A stretch of 64,000 bases of DNA, taken from contig NZ_LT907982.1 in assembly GCF_900230215.1 (NCBI RefSeq), positions 1,736,001 to 1,800,000 of the forward strand, given 5' to 3'. Positions 51,115-60,230 of this stretch are shown here, one piece after another. The notes below the pieces were generated by a model. It was not told where the DNA came from, made no database searches, and saw nothing but the letters and a program-made list of their open reading frames with translations. Position numbers and translations under genes: made by a program. Within the stretch, counting starts at the first letter, position 1. Every line of letters begins with the position of its first letter. Source of the stretch: Jatrophihabitans sp. GAS493 (GTDB taxonomy: Bacteria; Actinomycetota; Actinomycetes; Mycobacteriales; Jatrophihabitantaceae).

Positions 51115-53415
51115 TCAGGTGACGGTGAAGGTGGCGGTGAGCGTGGCCTCGGAGCTGCTGCCGACGTACACCTCGATCTGACCCGGCTCGACCAGGAAGC
51201 GGGCGTTGTTGTCATAGAAGCCGACGTCATCGGTGCCGAGCGTGAACTTGACCGTCTTGGTCTGCCCAGGGGCGAGGGTGACCCGGCTGAAGCCCCGCAG
51301 CCGGCGCACCGGCTGGGCCAGACTCGCCACCGGGTCGTGAATGTAGAGCTGCACGACCTCGTCACCGCTTCTCGAACCGGTGTTACGGACATCAGCCGAG
51401 ACGGTGATCTTGCCGCCGCGGCGACTGAGCCGCCCTGAACTCAACCGCAGATTGTTGATCGCGAAGGTGGTGTAGCTGAGGCCGAACCCGAACGGATACA
51501 GCGGACCGCTGGGGAGGTCGAGGTACTTCGACGTGTACTTGTTGTTCGGGTCGGCCGGACGGCCGGTGTTCAGGTGGTTGTAGTAGATCGGCACCTGCCC
51601 GACGGCCCGCGGAAAGGAGACCGGCAGCTTGGCGCCCGGATTCACCTTTCCGTACAGCACATCGGCCACCGCATTGCCGCCCTCGACGCCGGGGGCCCAC
51701 GCCTCCACTATCGCCGTCGCGGTGTCATGTGTGGACTGCAGCGTCAGCGGACGGCCGTTGAAGAGCACCACGACGACCGGCTTCTTCGTAGCCACGATCG
51801 CCGCCAGCAGGTCCGCCTGGACGCCGGGGAGGTCGATGTTGCTACGCGCAGACGCCTCGCCACTCATCGCCGCGCTCTCGCCGAGGGCCAGCACCACCAC
51901 GTCGGCGCCCCGGGCGGTCGCCACCGCCGCGGCGAACTGGGAGGTGTCGGAGGACTCGATATCGCAGCCGGGCGCGTAGCTGACGTTCGAGGCGTTGGCG
52001 CTGATGCCGTCGAAGACGGTCACCGGTGCTGTGGTGCCGGCTCCGGTTCCCAGGCCCGACCAGGTGCCGTTGAGGTCGAAGGTGGCTTTGGCCAGCGGGC
52101 CGATCAGCGCGACCCGTGCGCTCTTCTTCAGTGGCAGCAGGGAGTTGTCGTTCTTGAGCAGGACGATGCTCCGGCCGGCGGTGCTGCGCGCCTGCGCACG
52201 GGCCGCGGGGGAGACCGCGGTCACCTCGCCGGTCTCGTCGACGTAGGGGTTGTCGAATAGGCCGAGTGCGAACTTCACCCGCAGAATCCGGCGCACCGCG
52301 TCGTCGATCTGCTGCTCGGTGATGCGGTGCTGAGCGAGCAGCTGTACCGCGTTGTCGAAGTAATCGGTCGAGACCATCTCCATGTCGACGCCGGCGGTGA
52401 TGCCGGCGGCCGCAGCGTCGGCTCCGTTACCGGCGACGCCGTGATTGATGAGCTCGTGAATTCCGGTGTAGTCACTCACCACGAAGCCGTCAAAGTGGTA
52501 ACTGCCTTTCAAAACCTGGCGAATCGTGTAGGAGTTGGCGTGCGCGGGCACTCCGGCCACCGCGTTGAAGGAGGCCATCAGGGTGGCCACGCCGGCCTGC
52601 ACCGCGGCCTTGAACGGCGGCAGATAGTGGTTGTGCAGCTCGGAGATCGAGACGTCGACGGTGTTGTAGTCGCGGCCGCCCTCCGTACCGCCGTAGGCGA
52701 CGAAATGCTTCGCGCAGGCGGCCAGTTTGTCGCCGGCCGAGTAGTCGCTGCCCTGGTAGGCCTGCACCTTCGCCACCGCCATCTGGCTGGCCAGGTACGG
52801 ATCCTCTCCATCTCCTTCGGCGATGCGACCCCATCGCGGCTCATGGGTCACATCCATCATCGGCGCGTAGGTCCAGGTGATCCCACTCCGGCGCGCCTCG
52901 GCGGCTGAGACAGTGGCATCGGTGGTCGCCACTGCGGGGTCGAAGCTCGACGCCTGGCCGAGCGGGATCGGGAAGTTGGTGGTGTAACCGTGGATCACGT
53001 CGAGCCCGAAGATCAGCGGAATGCCGAGGCGCGTCTGCTCCACTGCTTGATGCTGCAGGGAGTTCAGCGTCGCCGCGCCGACGACGGAGAAGACGCCGCC
53101 GCACGGCGTCGTGCTCAACGCCTGCCGGGCGAGATCGGGAGTGTTCACCAGCTGTAACTGCCCGAGTTTCTCGGCCAATGTCATCCGGCGAAGCAGGCTG
53201 CTTATCTTCCGTTCGTCCGCGCCCGGTCTTGGCTTGGGCAGCGGTGGGGACCCGTTCGCGGATGGTTCGGCGACGATCGGCTCGGCGGCCGCAGGGGCGG
53301 CGCCCAGGAGCCCGGTCGAGAGAGCGGTGCCCATGACAGCGAGTCCGCCCATGCCCGCCAGCGCCGCGCGCCGGGAGATCTCGAGCTGCCTGGATTCGGT
53401 GATCTGTTCAGTCAT
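51115..53415 (-). CDS. secreted glycoside hydrolase family 3 (beta-glucosidase type)
   Basis: 766 residues. A twin-arginine signal (SRRAALAGMGGLAVMG...APAAA) directs export by Tat. The GH3 N-terminal barrel has the nucleophile Asp in GFVVSDYTGIHEL; the alpha/beta sandwich domain (KNDNSLLPLKKSARVALIGPLA, VVVVLFNGRPL) and a C-terminal fibronectin-III-like domain follow. The ATG at 53415 has GGAG six bases upstream; the longer frame to 53523 lacks this. It should release glucose or related sugars from oligosaccharides outside the cell. Confidence 0.92.
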   Translation of the reverse strand: MTEQITESRQLEISRRAALAGMGGLAVMGTALSTGLLGAAPAAAEPIVAEPSANGSPPLPKPRPGADERKISSLLRRMTLAEKLGQLQLVNTPDLARQALSTTPCGGVFSVVGAATLNSLQHQAVEQTRLGIPLIFGLDVIHGYTTNFPIPLGQASSFDPAVATTDATVSAAEARRSGITWTYAPMMDVTHEPRWGRIAEGDGEDPYLASQMAVAKVQAYQGSDYSAGDKLAACAKHFVAYGGTEGGRDYNTVDVSISELHNHYLPPFKAAVQAGVATLMASFNAVAGVPAHANSYTIRQVLKGSYHFDGFVVSDYTGIHELINHGVAGNGADAAAAGITAGVDMEMVSTDYFDNAVQLLAQHRITEQQIDDAVRRILRVKFALGLFDNPYVDETGEVTAVSPAARAQARSTAGRSIVLLKNDNSLLPLKKSARVALIGPLAKATFDLNGTWSGLGTGAGTTAPVTVFDGISANASNVSYAPGCDIESSDTSQFAAAVATARGADVVVLALGESAAMSGEASARSNIDLPGVQADLLAAIVATKKPVVVVLFNGRPLTLQSTHDTATAIVEAWAPGVEGGNAVADVLYGKVNPGAKLPVSFPRAVGQVPIYYNHLNTGRPADPNNKYTSKYLDLPSGPLYPFGFGLSYTTFAINNLRLSSGRLSRRGGKITVSADVRNTGSRSGDEVVQLYIHDPVASLAQPVRRLRGFSRVTLAPGQTKTVKFTLGTDDVGFYDNNARFLVEPGQIEVYVGSSSEATLTATFTVT

Positions 53416-53598
53416 CATTGACTCCAACTGTGCACTTGTGTTGCCAGGTTTCCCGCAAACCGACTCTGTCACTCTCCAGGTCAAGTCCTCGTGATGCGGC
53501 GAATCCCGATCGTGGCGTGGCAAGACGCGCCCCCGGTCACGTTCGGTGCTATGGGCTGCGCTGTTCAGATGGCTCGTGTTTTGGGGAGGTTGGACTAC

Positions 53599-54075
53599 GT
53601 GAACACGTTCTCTGCGACGAATGAATCCACCGCGGTGGTCCCGGCCGAACGGGAGGCCATCTGGGGTCTCCTGACCGATCCGGCGGCGCTTACCCGGCTG
53701 ACTCCGCTACTGAGCCGCATCGATGCCGACGGCGACCACTGGACTTGGCACCTGCAGAGAATCGCCGCCTTGGGGGTGAACATCAGCCCGACCTTCACCG
53801 AGCGGATGTCCTTCGAGCCGCTCAGTCAGATCGTCTACGCCCACGACCCGCCGGCAGGGGTCCGTGAGCGCACCGGCGTTGCGGGGCGATACGACCTTCA
53901 CGCGGTGGAGGGCGGCACTTCGCTCGCCATTCGCATAACGATCAGTATCGAACTTCCCTTGCCGAAGGCCGCCGGACCCGCGGTCACCCGGGTGATCTCC
54001 TCGACGATGCAGCGCACCGGAGAGAAGTTCGCGGCGAACCTGCTGCGCGAACTCGCCGGCAACCGGGCGCGTTAG
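53599..54075 (+). CDS. SRPBCC-family protein
   Basis: 158 residues, START-like fold (FSATNESTAVVPAEREAIWGLLTDPAALTRLTPLLSRIDADGDHWTWHL). GTG start at 53599 with GGGGAGG nine bases upstream; the longer frame to 53491 lacks one. Similar proteins bind hydrophobic ligands or act as cyclases. Standing between GH3 (divergent) and a coiled-coil membrane protein gene. Confidence 0.8.
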   Translation: MNTFSATNESTAVVPAEREAIWGLLTDPAALTRLTPLLSRIDADGDHWTWHLQRIAALGVNISPTFTERMSFEPLSQIVYAHDPPAGVRERTGVAGRYDLHAVEGGTSLAIRITISIELPLPKAAGPAVTRVISSTMQRTGEKFAANLLRELAGNRAR

Positions 54076-54217
54076 CCGGGACGGCGGGCAGCGAATGGGC
54101 GATGCCGGTAGCGCACGCAGCTACGGTGTTTGCCGTTCGGTGAGGCTGGGTAACACGTTCCTGGCGCCGCGCGCCCCACCGTGGGGTGCCTCCGGGCCAG
54201 ATGTCGAGGTGCACACC

Positions 54218-54766
54218 GTGAAATCGTTGTTGATCGTAGTTCTGGTGATTGTCGTTCTCTTCGTGCTGATAGCTGCGCTCGTGCTGCCCCGCCAGCGCCG
54301 ACGCTCGGCCGAACGTAGCCGGCTGGAGACGGAACGCAAGCAGGCTGAGGCACGTGAACATCTCTCCAACGCTCGTGAGAGCGCCACCCGGGCCGACATG
54401 GAGCGCGCTACGGCGCAGGAGCAGGTGGCGCGAGCCGAGCGCGAGCGCGCGGAGGCGGAGTTGCAGGCCCGCGAGCGGGAACGTGAAGCGCGGGAACGCC
54501 TCGCGGTCGCCGACGAGCACACCGCCGAGTCGGAGAAGCTGCGTGCCCGGGCCGTTGAGCTCGACCCGACACTGAGCGATGACGGACAGCCGCAGGAGAC
54601 GTACAACGGGGTAAACAACGGGGTAAACAACGCAGCGACCGACGGGGTGACTCAGTCGGGTCAGCCGCAGGAGACCTACAACGCTGCGCCGGCGGCCGAC
54701 GCTGCGCCAACGACCCAGCCGACCTACGACGCTGAGGCGCGCCCCGAGGCAACGCACCGCGCATAG
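54218..54766 (+). CDS. membrane-anchored coiled-coil protein
   Basis: 182 residues, GTG start with GAGGTG six bases upstream. One N-terminal helix (SLLIVVLVIVVLFVLIAALVL) anchors a long charged coiled coil (RQRRRSAERSRLETERKQAEAR..., about 27-110). The C-terminal tail is polar and repetitive: GQPQETYN occurs twice and GVNNGVNN once. No catalytic motif; a structural or stress-related envelope protein is possible. The frame is open upstream to 54095, without protein-like text. Confidence 0.72.
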   Translation: MKSLLIVVLVIVVLFVLIAALVLPRQRRRSAERSRLETERKQAEAREHLSNARESATRADMERATAQEQVARAERERAEAELQAREREREARERLAVADEHTAESEKLRARAVELDPTLSDDGQPQETYNGVNNGVNNAATDGVTQSGQPQETYNAAPAADAAPTTQPTYDAEARPEATHRA

Positions 54767-54818
54767 TCGTCGCGTGTCGTGAAGCTGCCCGACCGGGCAT
54801 CGGAGATTAGGGAGAAAT

Positions 54819-55085
54819 ATGAACGCGGCCAAGCGAAATTCCTTGCAGAAGTCCGACTTCGTGTACCCACCTGGCTCACCGATCGGCGGCAGCCAGGGGA
54901 AGTACCCGATTGACACCAAGAAGCGCGCGCGGGCGGCGCTGCGGTACTCGGCCCGGTCGGATACTGCTGGAACGTATCGGACGGTGTCGCGTCGGGTGGC
55001 CAAGCGCTATCCCAGCTTGGCTACCAAAGGCGCGACTAAATCCGCCGCCAAAGCCGCCGCCAAAGCCGCCACCAAAGCCGCCTGA
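54819..55085 (+). CDS. small basic protein with Ala/Lys-rich tail
   Basis: 88 residues, AGGGAGAA before the ATG. The N-terminal part (SDFVYPPGSPIGGSQGKYPIDTKKRARAALRYSARS) looks like a small conserved domain found in phage-like or stress proteins. The C-terminus AAKAAAKAATKAA is a histone H1-like basic helix that might bind nucleic acid. Family not firmly recognised. Confidence 0.7.
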   Translation: MNAAKRNSLQKSDFVYPPGSPIGGSQGKYPIDTKKRARAALRYSARSDTAGTYRTVSRRVAKRYPSLATKGATKSAAKAAAKAATKAA

Positions 55086-55137
55086 ATGTGAACCAGATCC
55101 GGCCGGACTACGTATGAAGGGGTAGGGCTCCACGTCG

Positions 55138-55656
55138 GTGGCTGGGCCGGCAACCGACTTGACCACGAGTCCGGGTGGAGGTGCTGGTCCGGTGAACGGT
55201 CAACGCAGTCATACGACGCAGTTGTTCCTGATCGGCATAGCCGTCGTCGGCTTAGCCATCGACGCCTATGTCCATCTGGACCTCGCTTCGGCTTTCGAGC
55301 ACGTGAAGACGAGCACGCTGAGTCAGGCGGATCTGTTCCGAGTTGAGGCGGTGGCGGCGATCGTCGCCGCAGTCGCGCTGCTGCTACGCCCGCGGCGCTA
55401 CACGGCAGCATTCGCCGCCCTGGTTGCCGCCGCCGGAACGGTCGCGGTGGTCCTGTACCGGTACGTCGACGTCGGTGCGATCGGGCCGATTCCCAACATG
55501 TATGACCCCTACTGGCAGCCGACCGGCAAGTGGGTGAGCGCGCTCGCCGAAGCCGTGGCGGCCATCGCGGCGGTGGCACTCTTCGTGATCTATGACCGGC
55601 GGGCGCGCGGTGCCCGGACGCGCCCGGTCGAAGCCGCGGAACCGTCCCGACGCTGA
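55138..55656 (+). CDS. four-helix membrane protein, paralogue of 41016-41465
   Basis: 172 residues from the GTG at 55138, or 154 from the GTG at 55192, which has GGAGG ten bases upstream. Four hydrophobic segments; AVVGLAIDAYVHLDLA and LYRYVDVGAIGPIPNMYDPYW match the protein at 41016 nearly word for word. The second block sits outside or inside the membrane between helices 3 and 4 and is the most conserved part, so it probably carries the function, which is unknown. The 3' end overlaps the convergent regulator remnant. Confidence 0.75.
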   Translation: MAGPATDLTTSPGGGAGPVNGQRSHTTQLFLIGIAVVGLAIDAYVHLDLASAFEHVKTSTLSQADLFRVEAVAAIVAAVALLLRPRRYTAAFAALVAAAGTVAVVLYRYVDVGAIGPIPNMYDPYWQPTGKWVSALAEAVAAIAAVALFVIYDRRARGARTRPVEAAEPSRR

Positions 55657-56679
55657 TTTTCGCGCGCGGCGCCGCCGGCGCTAAGTCTTGTCTCGGGGCC
55701 ACCGGCGGGCAATCCGGCCCTTCCGGCAACGAGTTGATCGCCAAGGGCTGAGCGTAGATAGAGCATCGAGCGTCCGTGGCGGGCGGAGATGAGCAGCCCG
55801 GCATCCCGTAGCGGCCGCAGATGTTGGTTCACGGCCGACGGGCTGACACCTAGCCGCAGCGCCAGTTCGGTCGAGGAGGCCGGCGATGCCAGTAGGTTCA
55901 GCAGGCCGGCCCGCACCCCGCCGAGCACCGCCTCCAATGCTGCTGGTGCCGTAGTCCGCTCACTCTCCCAGAGCGTCCCGATGCCGCGCGCCGCGTACAT
56001 CAGCAGCGGTGGCTCCTGGGGCGTGATCGGAGTCGATGCGTACCTGACGAAGAGCGATGGAAGAAGGGTCATGCCGTCGCCGGCGGTAGACCGTCGAAAG
56101 CTGATGCGGCTCACCTGCGGGCTGAAATTGCACCACGTTCTCGATCAGCCTCACCCGGGGGCTGACGTCGCCGAGCATCTCCGCCATTCCAAGACGGGCG
56201 ATCATGCGGCCGCGATAGACGATATCGGCCTCGAGTACAGCTCTCATGCGCGGCCACCACGGTTCGAAGCAGGTCGCCCAGTACTCTGCTAGAGCTGCGC
56301 TGATCCGACGAAGTACCTTGCCCGTCGGTCCGCTCAGCACGGGTGGCAGCCCGGTGGGGTGGATCGCCGCCAGGTGTTCGCGGACGACAGCTGTCGGGGT
56401 ATCGCGGATCCGCGCCAGTTCGCCGGCGAAGGCGGTGAGCGGTGAGACCGGCCTAGGGCTGAGAAAGTCAGGGGTCCAGAGATCGGCGTTGGTGAGCGCT
56501 TCGAGCATCTCCCCGTCCAAGGTGGCGCGTGCCGGGCCGGTGGCCCGGAGCCAAGGCAGGTGCAGCGGGTAGCGACCGGGGTCGCGCCAGGTCCGCAGGG
56601 AGAGCGTCAATTCGTTCAACGGCGACACCGCGAAACGGATCTCGCCGAGATCCATTCCTGTGAGCTCGTACTCGATCAT
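55590..56679 (-). pseudogene. DUF5937-ArsR-type transcriptional regulator with a frameshift
   Basis: The N-terminal DUF5937-like part (MIEYELTGMDLGEIRFAVSPLNELTLSLRTW...) is open from 56679, and the C-terminal winged helix (ELALRLGVSPSAVNQHLRPLRDAGLLISARHG) is in another frame ending at 55590. Such regulators are normally one protein of about 330 residues. Dropping one base in the AAA run at 56125-56127 joins them as ENVVQF-SPQVSRISF. Divergent from an MFS transporter gene that it would regulate. Mutation, sequencing error or programmed shift cannot be told apart here. Confidence 0.75.
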
Positions 56680-56735
56680 GAAGCACTACGCTACATCTAT
56701 GGCCCGGCGGCCGGCGTCCTGGAATAACTGGTCAG

Positions 56736-58004
56736 GTGATCCGCCGCCTGCTCCCCGCCGAACCGGTCGAGCGTGCTCTATCGCTCGCGACCGTCACCTC
56801 ATCCCTGTCGAAGGGCGTGTTCTTCACTGTCAGCGCGCTCTATTTCACCCGGGTAGTCGGGCTGCCGGCCACCACGGTCGGTATCGGGCTGACGATCGCC
56901 GGCGCCTGCGGGGTGGCAACCTCCTTTGTCGGTGGTCGATTGAGTGACGTGCTGGGAGCCGACCGGGTGCAGGCCGCCGCGTTGGCGGCCCAGGGCGTCG
57001 CGCTCTTCGCCTACCTGCTCGCCGGCGGCCCAGTCTCGTTCACGCTTATCGCCTGCTGTGCGGTGGGGTTCTCCGGCCTGCAGGGCACGTCGCGTGCGGT
57101 ACTGCTGGCCCGGTGGTTCGTCGGACCGCAGCGGGTCGCCGTGCGGGCGCGAATGCGAGTACTGACCAACGTCTCGATCGGCGTCGGCACCTGCGCCGCC
57201 GGCCTCGCCCTGGTCGCCGGCACCGCCGACAGCTACCGGTTGTCGATGGCGATCGTCGGGGCGTTGACGATCTCGGCCGCCCTGCCGCTGCTCCGGCTGC
57301 GCCGGGACGTGCCGCTGCTGGGGAGGACGCTGCAACCCGACCCAGTCGGGCCGGATGATGACAACGAGGTCTCCCGCACTCACCGGAGGTCGCCCTTCAC
57401 CGACCGGACCTATCTGATCTCCGTCGGGTTCAACTCCGTCATCGCGATGCAGTTCGGTGTGCAGACGGTCGGAGTGCCACTCTGGGTCGCGACCCGTACC
57501 AGCGCGCCCACCGCGATGATCTCCGTCCTGCTGCTGGTCAACACCGTCTTCGTAGCCCTCTTCCAGGTTCGGGCATCGAGGGGCACCCATGACGTCGCCA
57601 TCGCCGGCCGCACGGTGCGTCGAGCCGGTTTCACACTGGCCGTCTCCTGCCTGCTCTACGCCGCCTCGGCCTCGGGCGGCACCGTCGTTGCGATCGTCAT
57701 CCTGCTGCTCGCGGCGCTGGCCGGTGCCCTGGCCGAGGTCTGGGCCGAGGCGGGAGGCTGGGGTCTGGCGTTCGAACTGGCCGATCCGGGCAACGTGGGC
57801 GCGTACCAGGGCCTGTCGCAGACCGGTTACTCCCTGGCCGCGATGCTCGCGCCGGCGGTCGTCGCGGCGACGGCGATCCGGCACGGAACGGCCGGGTGGG
57901 CCATCCTCGGCGCCACCTTTGTGCTCGCCGGCTGCGTGGTGGCGACCGTCGCCGGGTACGCCGCTGCGCGTCGCCCGGAACCAGAGCTCGCTCTCACCGG
58001 GTGA
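56736..58004 (+). CDS. MFS transporter
   Basis: 422 residues with about 12 hydrophobic segments and the MFS loop GGRLSDVLGADRVQ between helices 2 and 3. GTG start at 56736. Drug-efflux-like in layout. Divergent from the DUF5937-ArsR-type regulator gene; in actinobacteria this pairing is common and the regulator represses the pump, so with the regulator frameshifted the pump might be deregulated (inference). Confidence 0.87.
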   Translation: MIRRLLPAEPVERALSLATVTSSLSKGVFFTVSALYFTRVVGLPATTVGIGLTIAGACGVATSFVGGRLSDVLGADRVQAAALAAQGVALFAYLLAGGPVSFTLIACCAVGFSGLQGTSRAVLLARWFVGPQRVAVRARMRVLTNVSIGVGTCAAGLALVAGTADSYRLSMAIVGALTISAALPLLRLRRDVPLLGRTLQPDPVGPDDDNEVSRTHRRSPFTDRTYLISVGFNSVIAMQFGVQTVGVPLWVATRTSAPTAMISVLLLVNTVFVALFQVRASRGTHDVAIAGRTVRRAGFTLAVSCLLYAASASGGTVVAIVILLLAALAGALAEVWAEAGGWGLAFELADPGNVGAYQGLSQTGYSLAAMLAPAVVAATAIRHGTAGWAILGATFVLAGCVVATVAGYAAARRPEPELALTG

Positions 58005-58028
58005 ACGGCCGCGGTAGGACAGCTGCAG

Positions 58029-58448
58029 CTAGCGAAGCCGGGCCGCCACCCGCGGGATCACGATGGCTGCAGCCACGATGTGGGTGCTTAGCAGGGTCAC
58101 CCGGGTGGCCGCGTCGATATGCGGCGTCAGCAGGTCGGGCAGGAATGACAACCCGGTTAGCACTAGCGTGAGGCGCACGAACGCGGTGGCCGGTCGGCCT
58201 ACCCTCCGGCGCAGAAGTGCGGCCAGCGCGACTCCGATCATGGAGAAGATGAAGGTGAGTTGTGCGAATGCCAGGAGCGGGATCACCTCCCCGTCGACCT
58301 CGAGCGAAGCGCCGAGAGCGTGAGCTAGGGCGGCAACGACGATGGTGGCGGCCGCGGCCACGACGGCGTAGCTGACACCGGGCCACCACAGCGACGCGCG
58401 AGTGGATGAGCTGGCGTTGGCGTTCTCGGCAGTGATGGTGTTCGGCAT
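58029..58448 (-). CDS. DUF6069 membrane protein
   Basis: 139 residues, AGGAGG before the ATG at 58448. Four hydrophobic segments with VDGEVIPLLAFAQLTFIFSMIGVALAALLRRR between helices 1 and 2, the DUF6069 pattern. Convergent with the MFS gene 24 bases away. Function unknown. Confidence 0.78.
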   Translation of the reverse strand: MPNTITAENANASSSTRASLWWPGVSYAVVAAAATIVVAALAHALGASLEVDGEVIPLLAFAQLTFIFSMIGVALAALLRRRVGRPATAFVRLTLVLTGLSFLPDLLTPHIDAATRVTLLSTHIVAAAIVIPRVAARLR

Positions 58449-58715
58449 GGGAACCTCCTGTGATGGCGGACGGCCCTTTCGCCGCCTGCTCATCAATAAG
58501 TCGAACGGCCCCAGCCGGATTCGACAGCCCCGTACAGCCCTGTGCAGTTTCGCCAGACGTGCTAGAGCCAGAGTTCTAGAACCGGGGGGACTAAGCATTG
58601 GCCGGCGCTGGGCGATAGGAGAAGGACACATCACACCCCGGAGACCGCGCGACTGGCGTCGACGACCGGCGCGGAGGGACACTGAGCAGCATGTCGGGGA
58701 GCACGGACGGCACGC

Positions 58716-59969
58716 ATGGGTGACGTCATCGTCGGGCGTCAGCCCGTCTTCGACCGCGACCTGGACGTGATCGGCTACGAGCTGCTCTTCCGGTCCGTTC
58801 CGGAGGCGATGGCCGCCACCACTTCGCTGGACGGCGAGGCGATGACCGCGGCGGTCCTGTTCAGCGCGGTGAACATCGGCATCGAGCGCCTGGCCGGTGA
58901 CAAGCTGATGTTCTGCAACGCCGATCGCAGTGTGCTCATCGGCGACGTGATGATCAACCTCCCCCCCGATCAGACGATCATCGAGGTGCTGGAGACCGTC
59001 CACCCGGACGAGGAGGTGCTGGCGGGTTGCCGCACCCTCATCGCCCGCGGCTATCGGCTCGCTCTCGACGACTTCCTCTGGTTCGAGGGCGCCGAACTGC
59101 TCCTCGAGCTCGCTTCCGTCGTCAAGATTGACGTCCAGGCGCTGCCGTGGTCGGACCTCCCCGAACTCGTCACCCGGCTGCGGCAGTACGACGTGCAACT
59201 TCTCGCCGAGAAGGTCGAGACCGACGAGGAGGTGGCGACCTGTCGCGAGCTGGGTTTCGACCTCTTTCAGGGCTTCGCGCTGGCCCGTCCCCGAACCGTC
59301 TCCGGCCGCACACTGGACTCCTCCGAGTTGGGCCGGGTGCGACTGGCCGCCACCCTGCTGGGTGACACGCTCGACACCCGGATGGTCGAGGAGATCATCC
59401 GTTCTGAACCCGGCCTCGCCCTACAACTGATGAAGCTGGCCTCGGTCGGACGCAGCGGACAGACTGGCCGCGAGGTCCGTAGCATTCGCGAGGCCCTCGT
59501 GCTGCTGGGTGATGAGCGGATCCGCAGCTGGCTGACGATCCTGGTGCTGCGCTCCTCCTCCCGCTCCACCGACGATCTGGTCGCGGTGCTGGCCCGTGCC
59601 CGTACCTGCGAACTGACGGCGGTCCACTTCGGGCCGGCCATCGCCTCGTTTGCCTTCACCGCCGGCATGCTGTCGGCCCTGCACTCAATGCTGCACATCG
59701 AGACCGGGGAGCTGCGGGAGATGCTTACCCTCGATCCGGAACTTGAAGAGGCCGCGTTCGGTGCCGATACGCCGATGGGACGGTTGGTGCGCTGCGTCGC
59801 CGCCCACCAGGACGGTGAAGCGATAGCGGTTGACGCGAACGAGTTGACCGAGGCTGGAGTGACCATGCCGGAGCTCCGGTTGGCCGCTGCAATGGGGCTG
59901 GCTTGGGCGGTGCAGACGACGAACTCAATCGAGCCGGCCGGCGTCACGCAGGCCACCGAGGAGCAGTAA
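58716..59969 (+). CDS. EAL-HDOD signalling protein, probably non-catalytic EAL
   Basis: 417 residues. The N-terminal EAL-like domain (GRQPVFDRDLDVIGYELLFR; LALDDF near 115; VKIDV; AEKVET) keeps the fold but has D-D-F-L-W for D-D-F-G-x-G and E-L-L for E-A-L, so phosphodiesterase activity on c-di-GMP is doubtful. The C-terminal half (from about 200) is an HDOD domain (IIRSEPGLALQLMKLASVG, IREALVLLGDERIRSWL). YuxH/CdgJ-type signalling scaffold. Monocistronic; ATG at 58716. Confidence 0.87.
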   Translation: MGDVIVGRQPVFDRDLDVIGYELLFRSVPEAMAATTSLDGEAMTAAVLFSAVNIGIERLAGDKLMFCNADRSVLIGDVMINLPPDQTIIEVLETVHPDEEVLAGCRTLIARGYRLALDDFLWFEGAELLLELASVVKIDVQALPWSDLPELVTRLRQYDVQLLAEKVETDEEVATCRELGFDLFQGFALARPRTVSGRTLDSSELGRVRLAATLLGDTLDTRMVEEIIRSEPGLALQLMKLASVGRSGQTGREVRSIREALVLLGDERIRSWLTILVLRSSSRSTDDLVAVLARARTCELTAVHFGPAIASFAFTAGMLSALHSMLHIETGELREMLTLDPELEEAAFGADTPMGRLVRCVAAHQDGEAIAVDANELTEAGVTMPELRLAAAMGLAWAVQTTNSIEPAGVTQATEEQ

Positions 59970-60230
59970 CTCGCGGAGGCTGACCCCGCCGAGTGACGTG
60001 ATCGCCCTGCGAATCGACTGTGACATTGCCTATTGAACCGATAGAGATACTTGACTCCTAAGGTCGCGATCGGTGAGGCTTGGTGTCGTGAAGTCGGCTT
60101 CGCTTGTCTCGCGTCACCACCTGGACCTGATGCGCACCTGCAGCTCGGCCTGTCGGGCATGACCGCAGTTTCCCCTGCTCGTCAGTGCAAATCCACCGGT
60201 CAAACGCCGTCACCATCCAGGAGTGAACCT

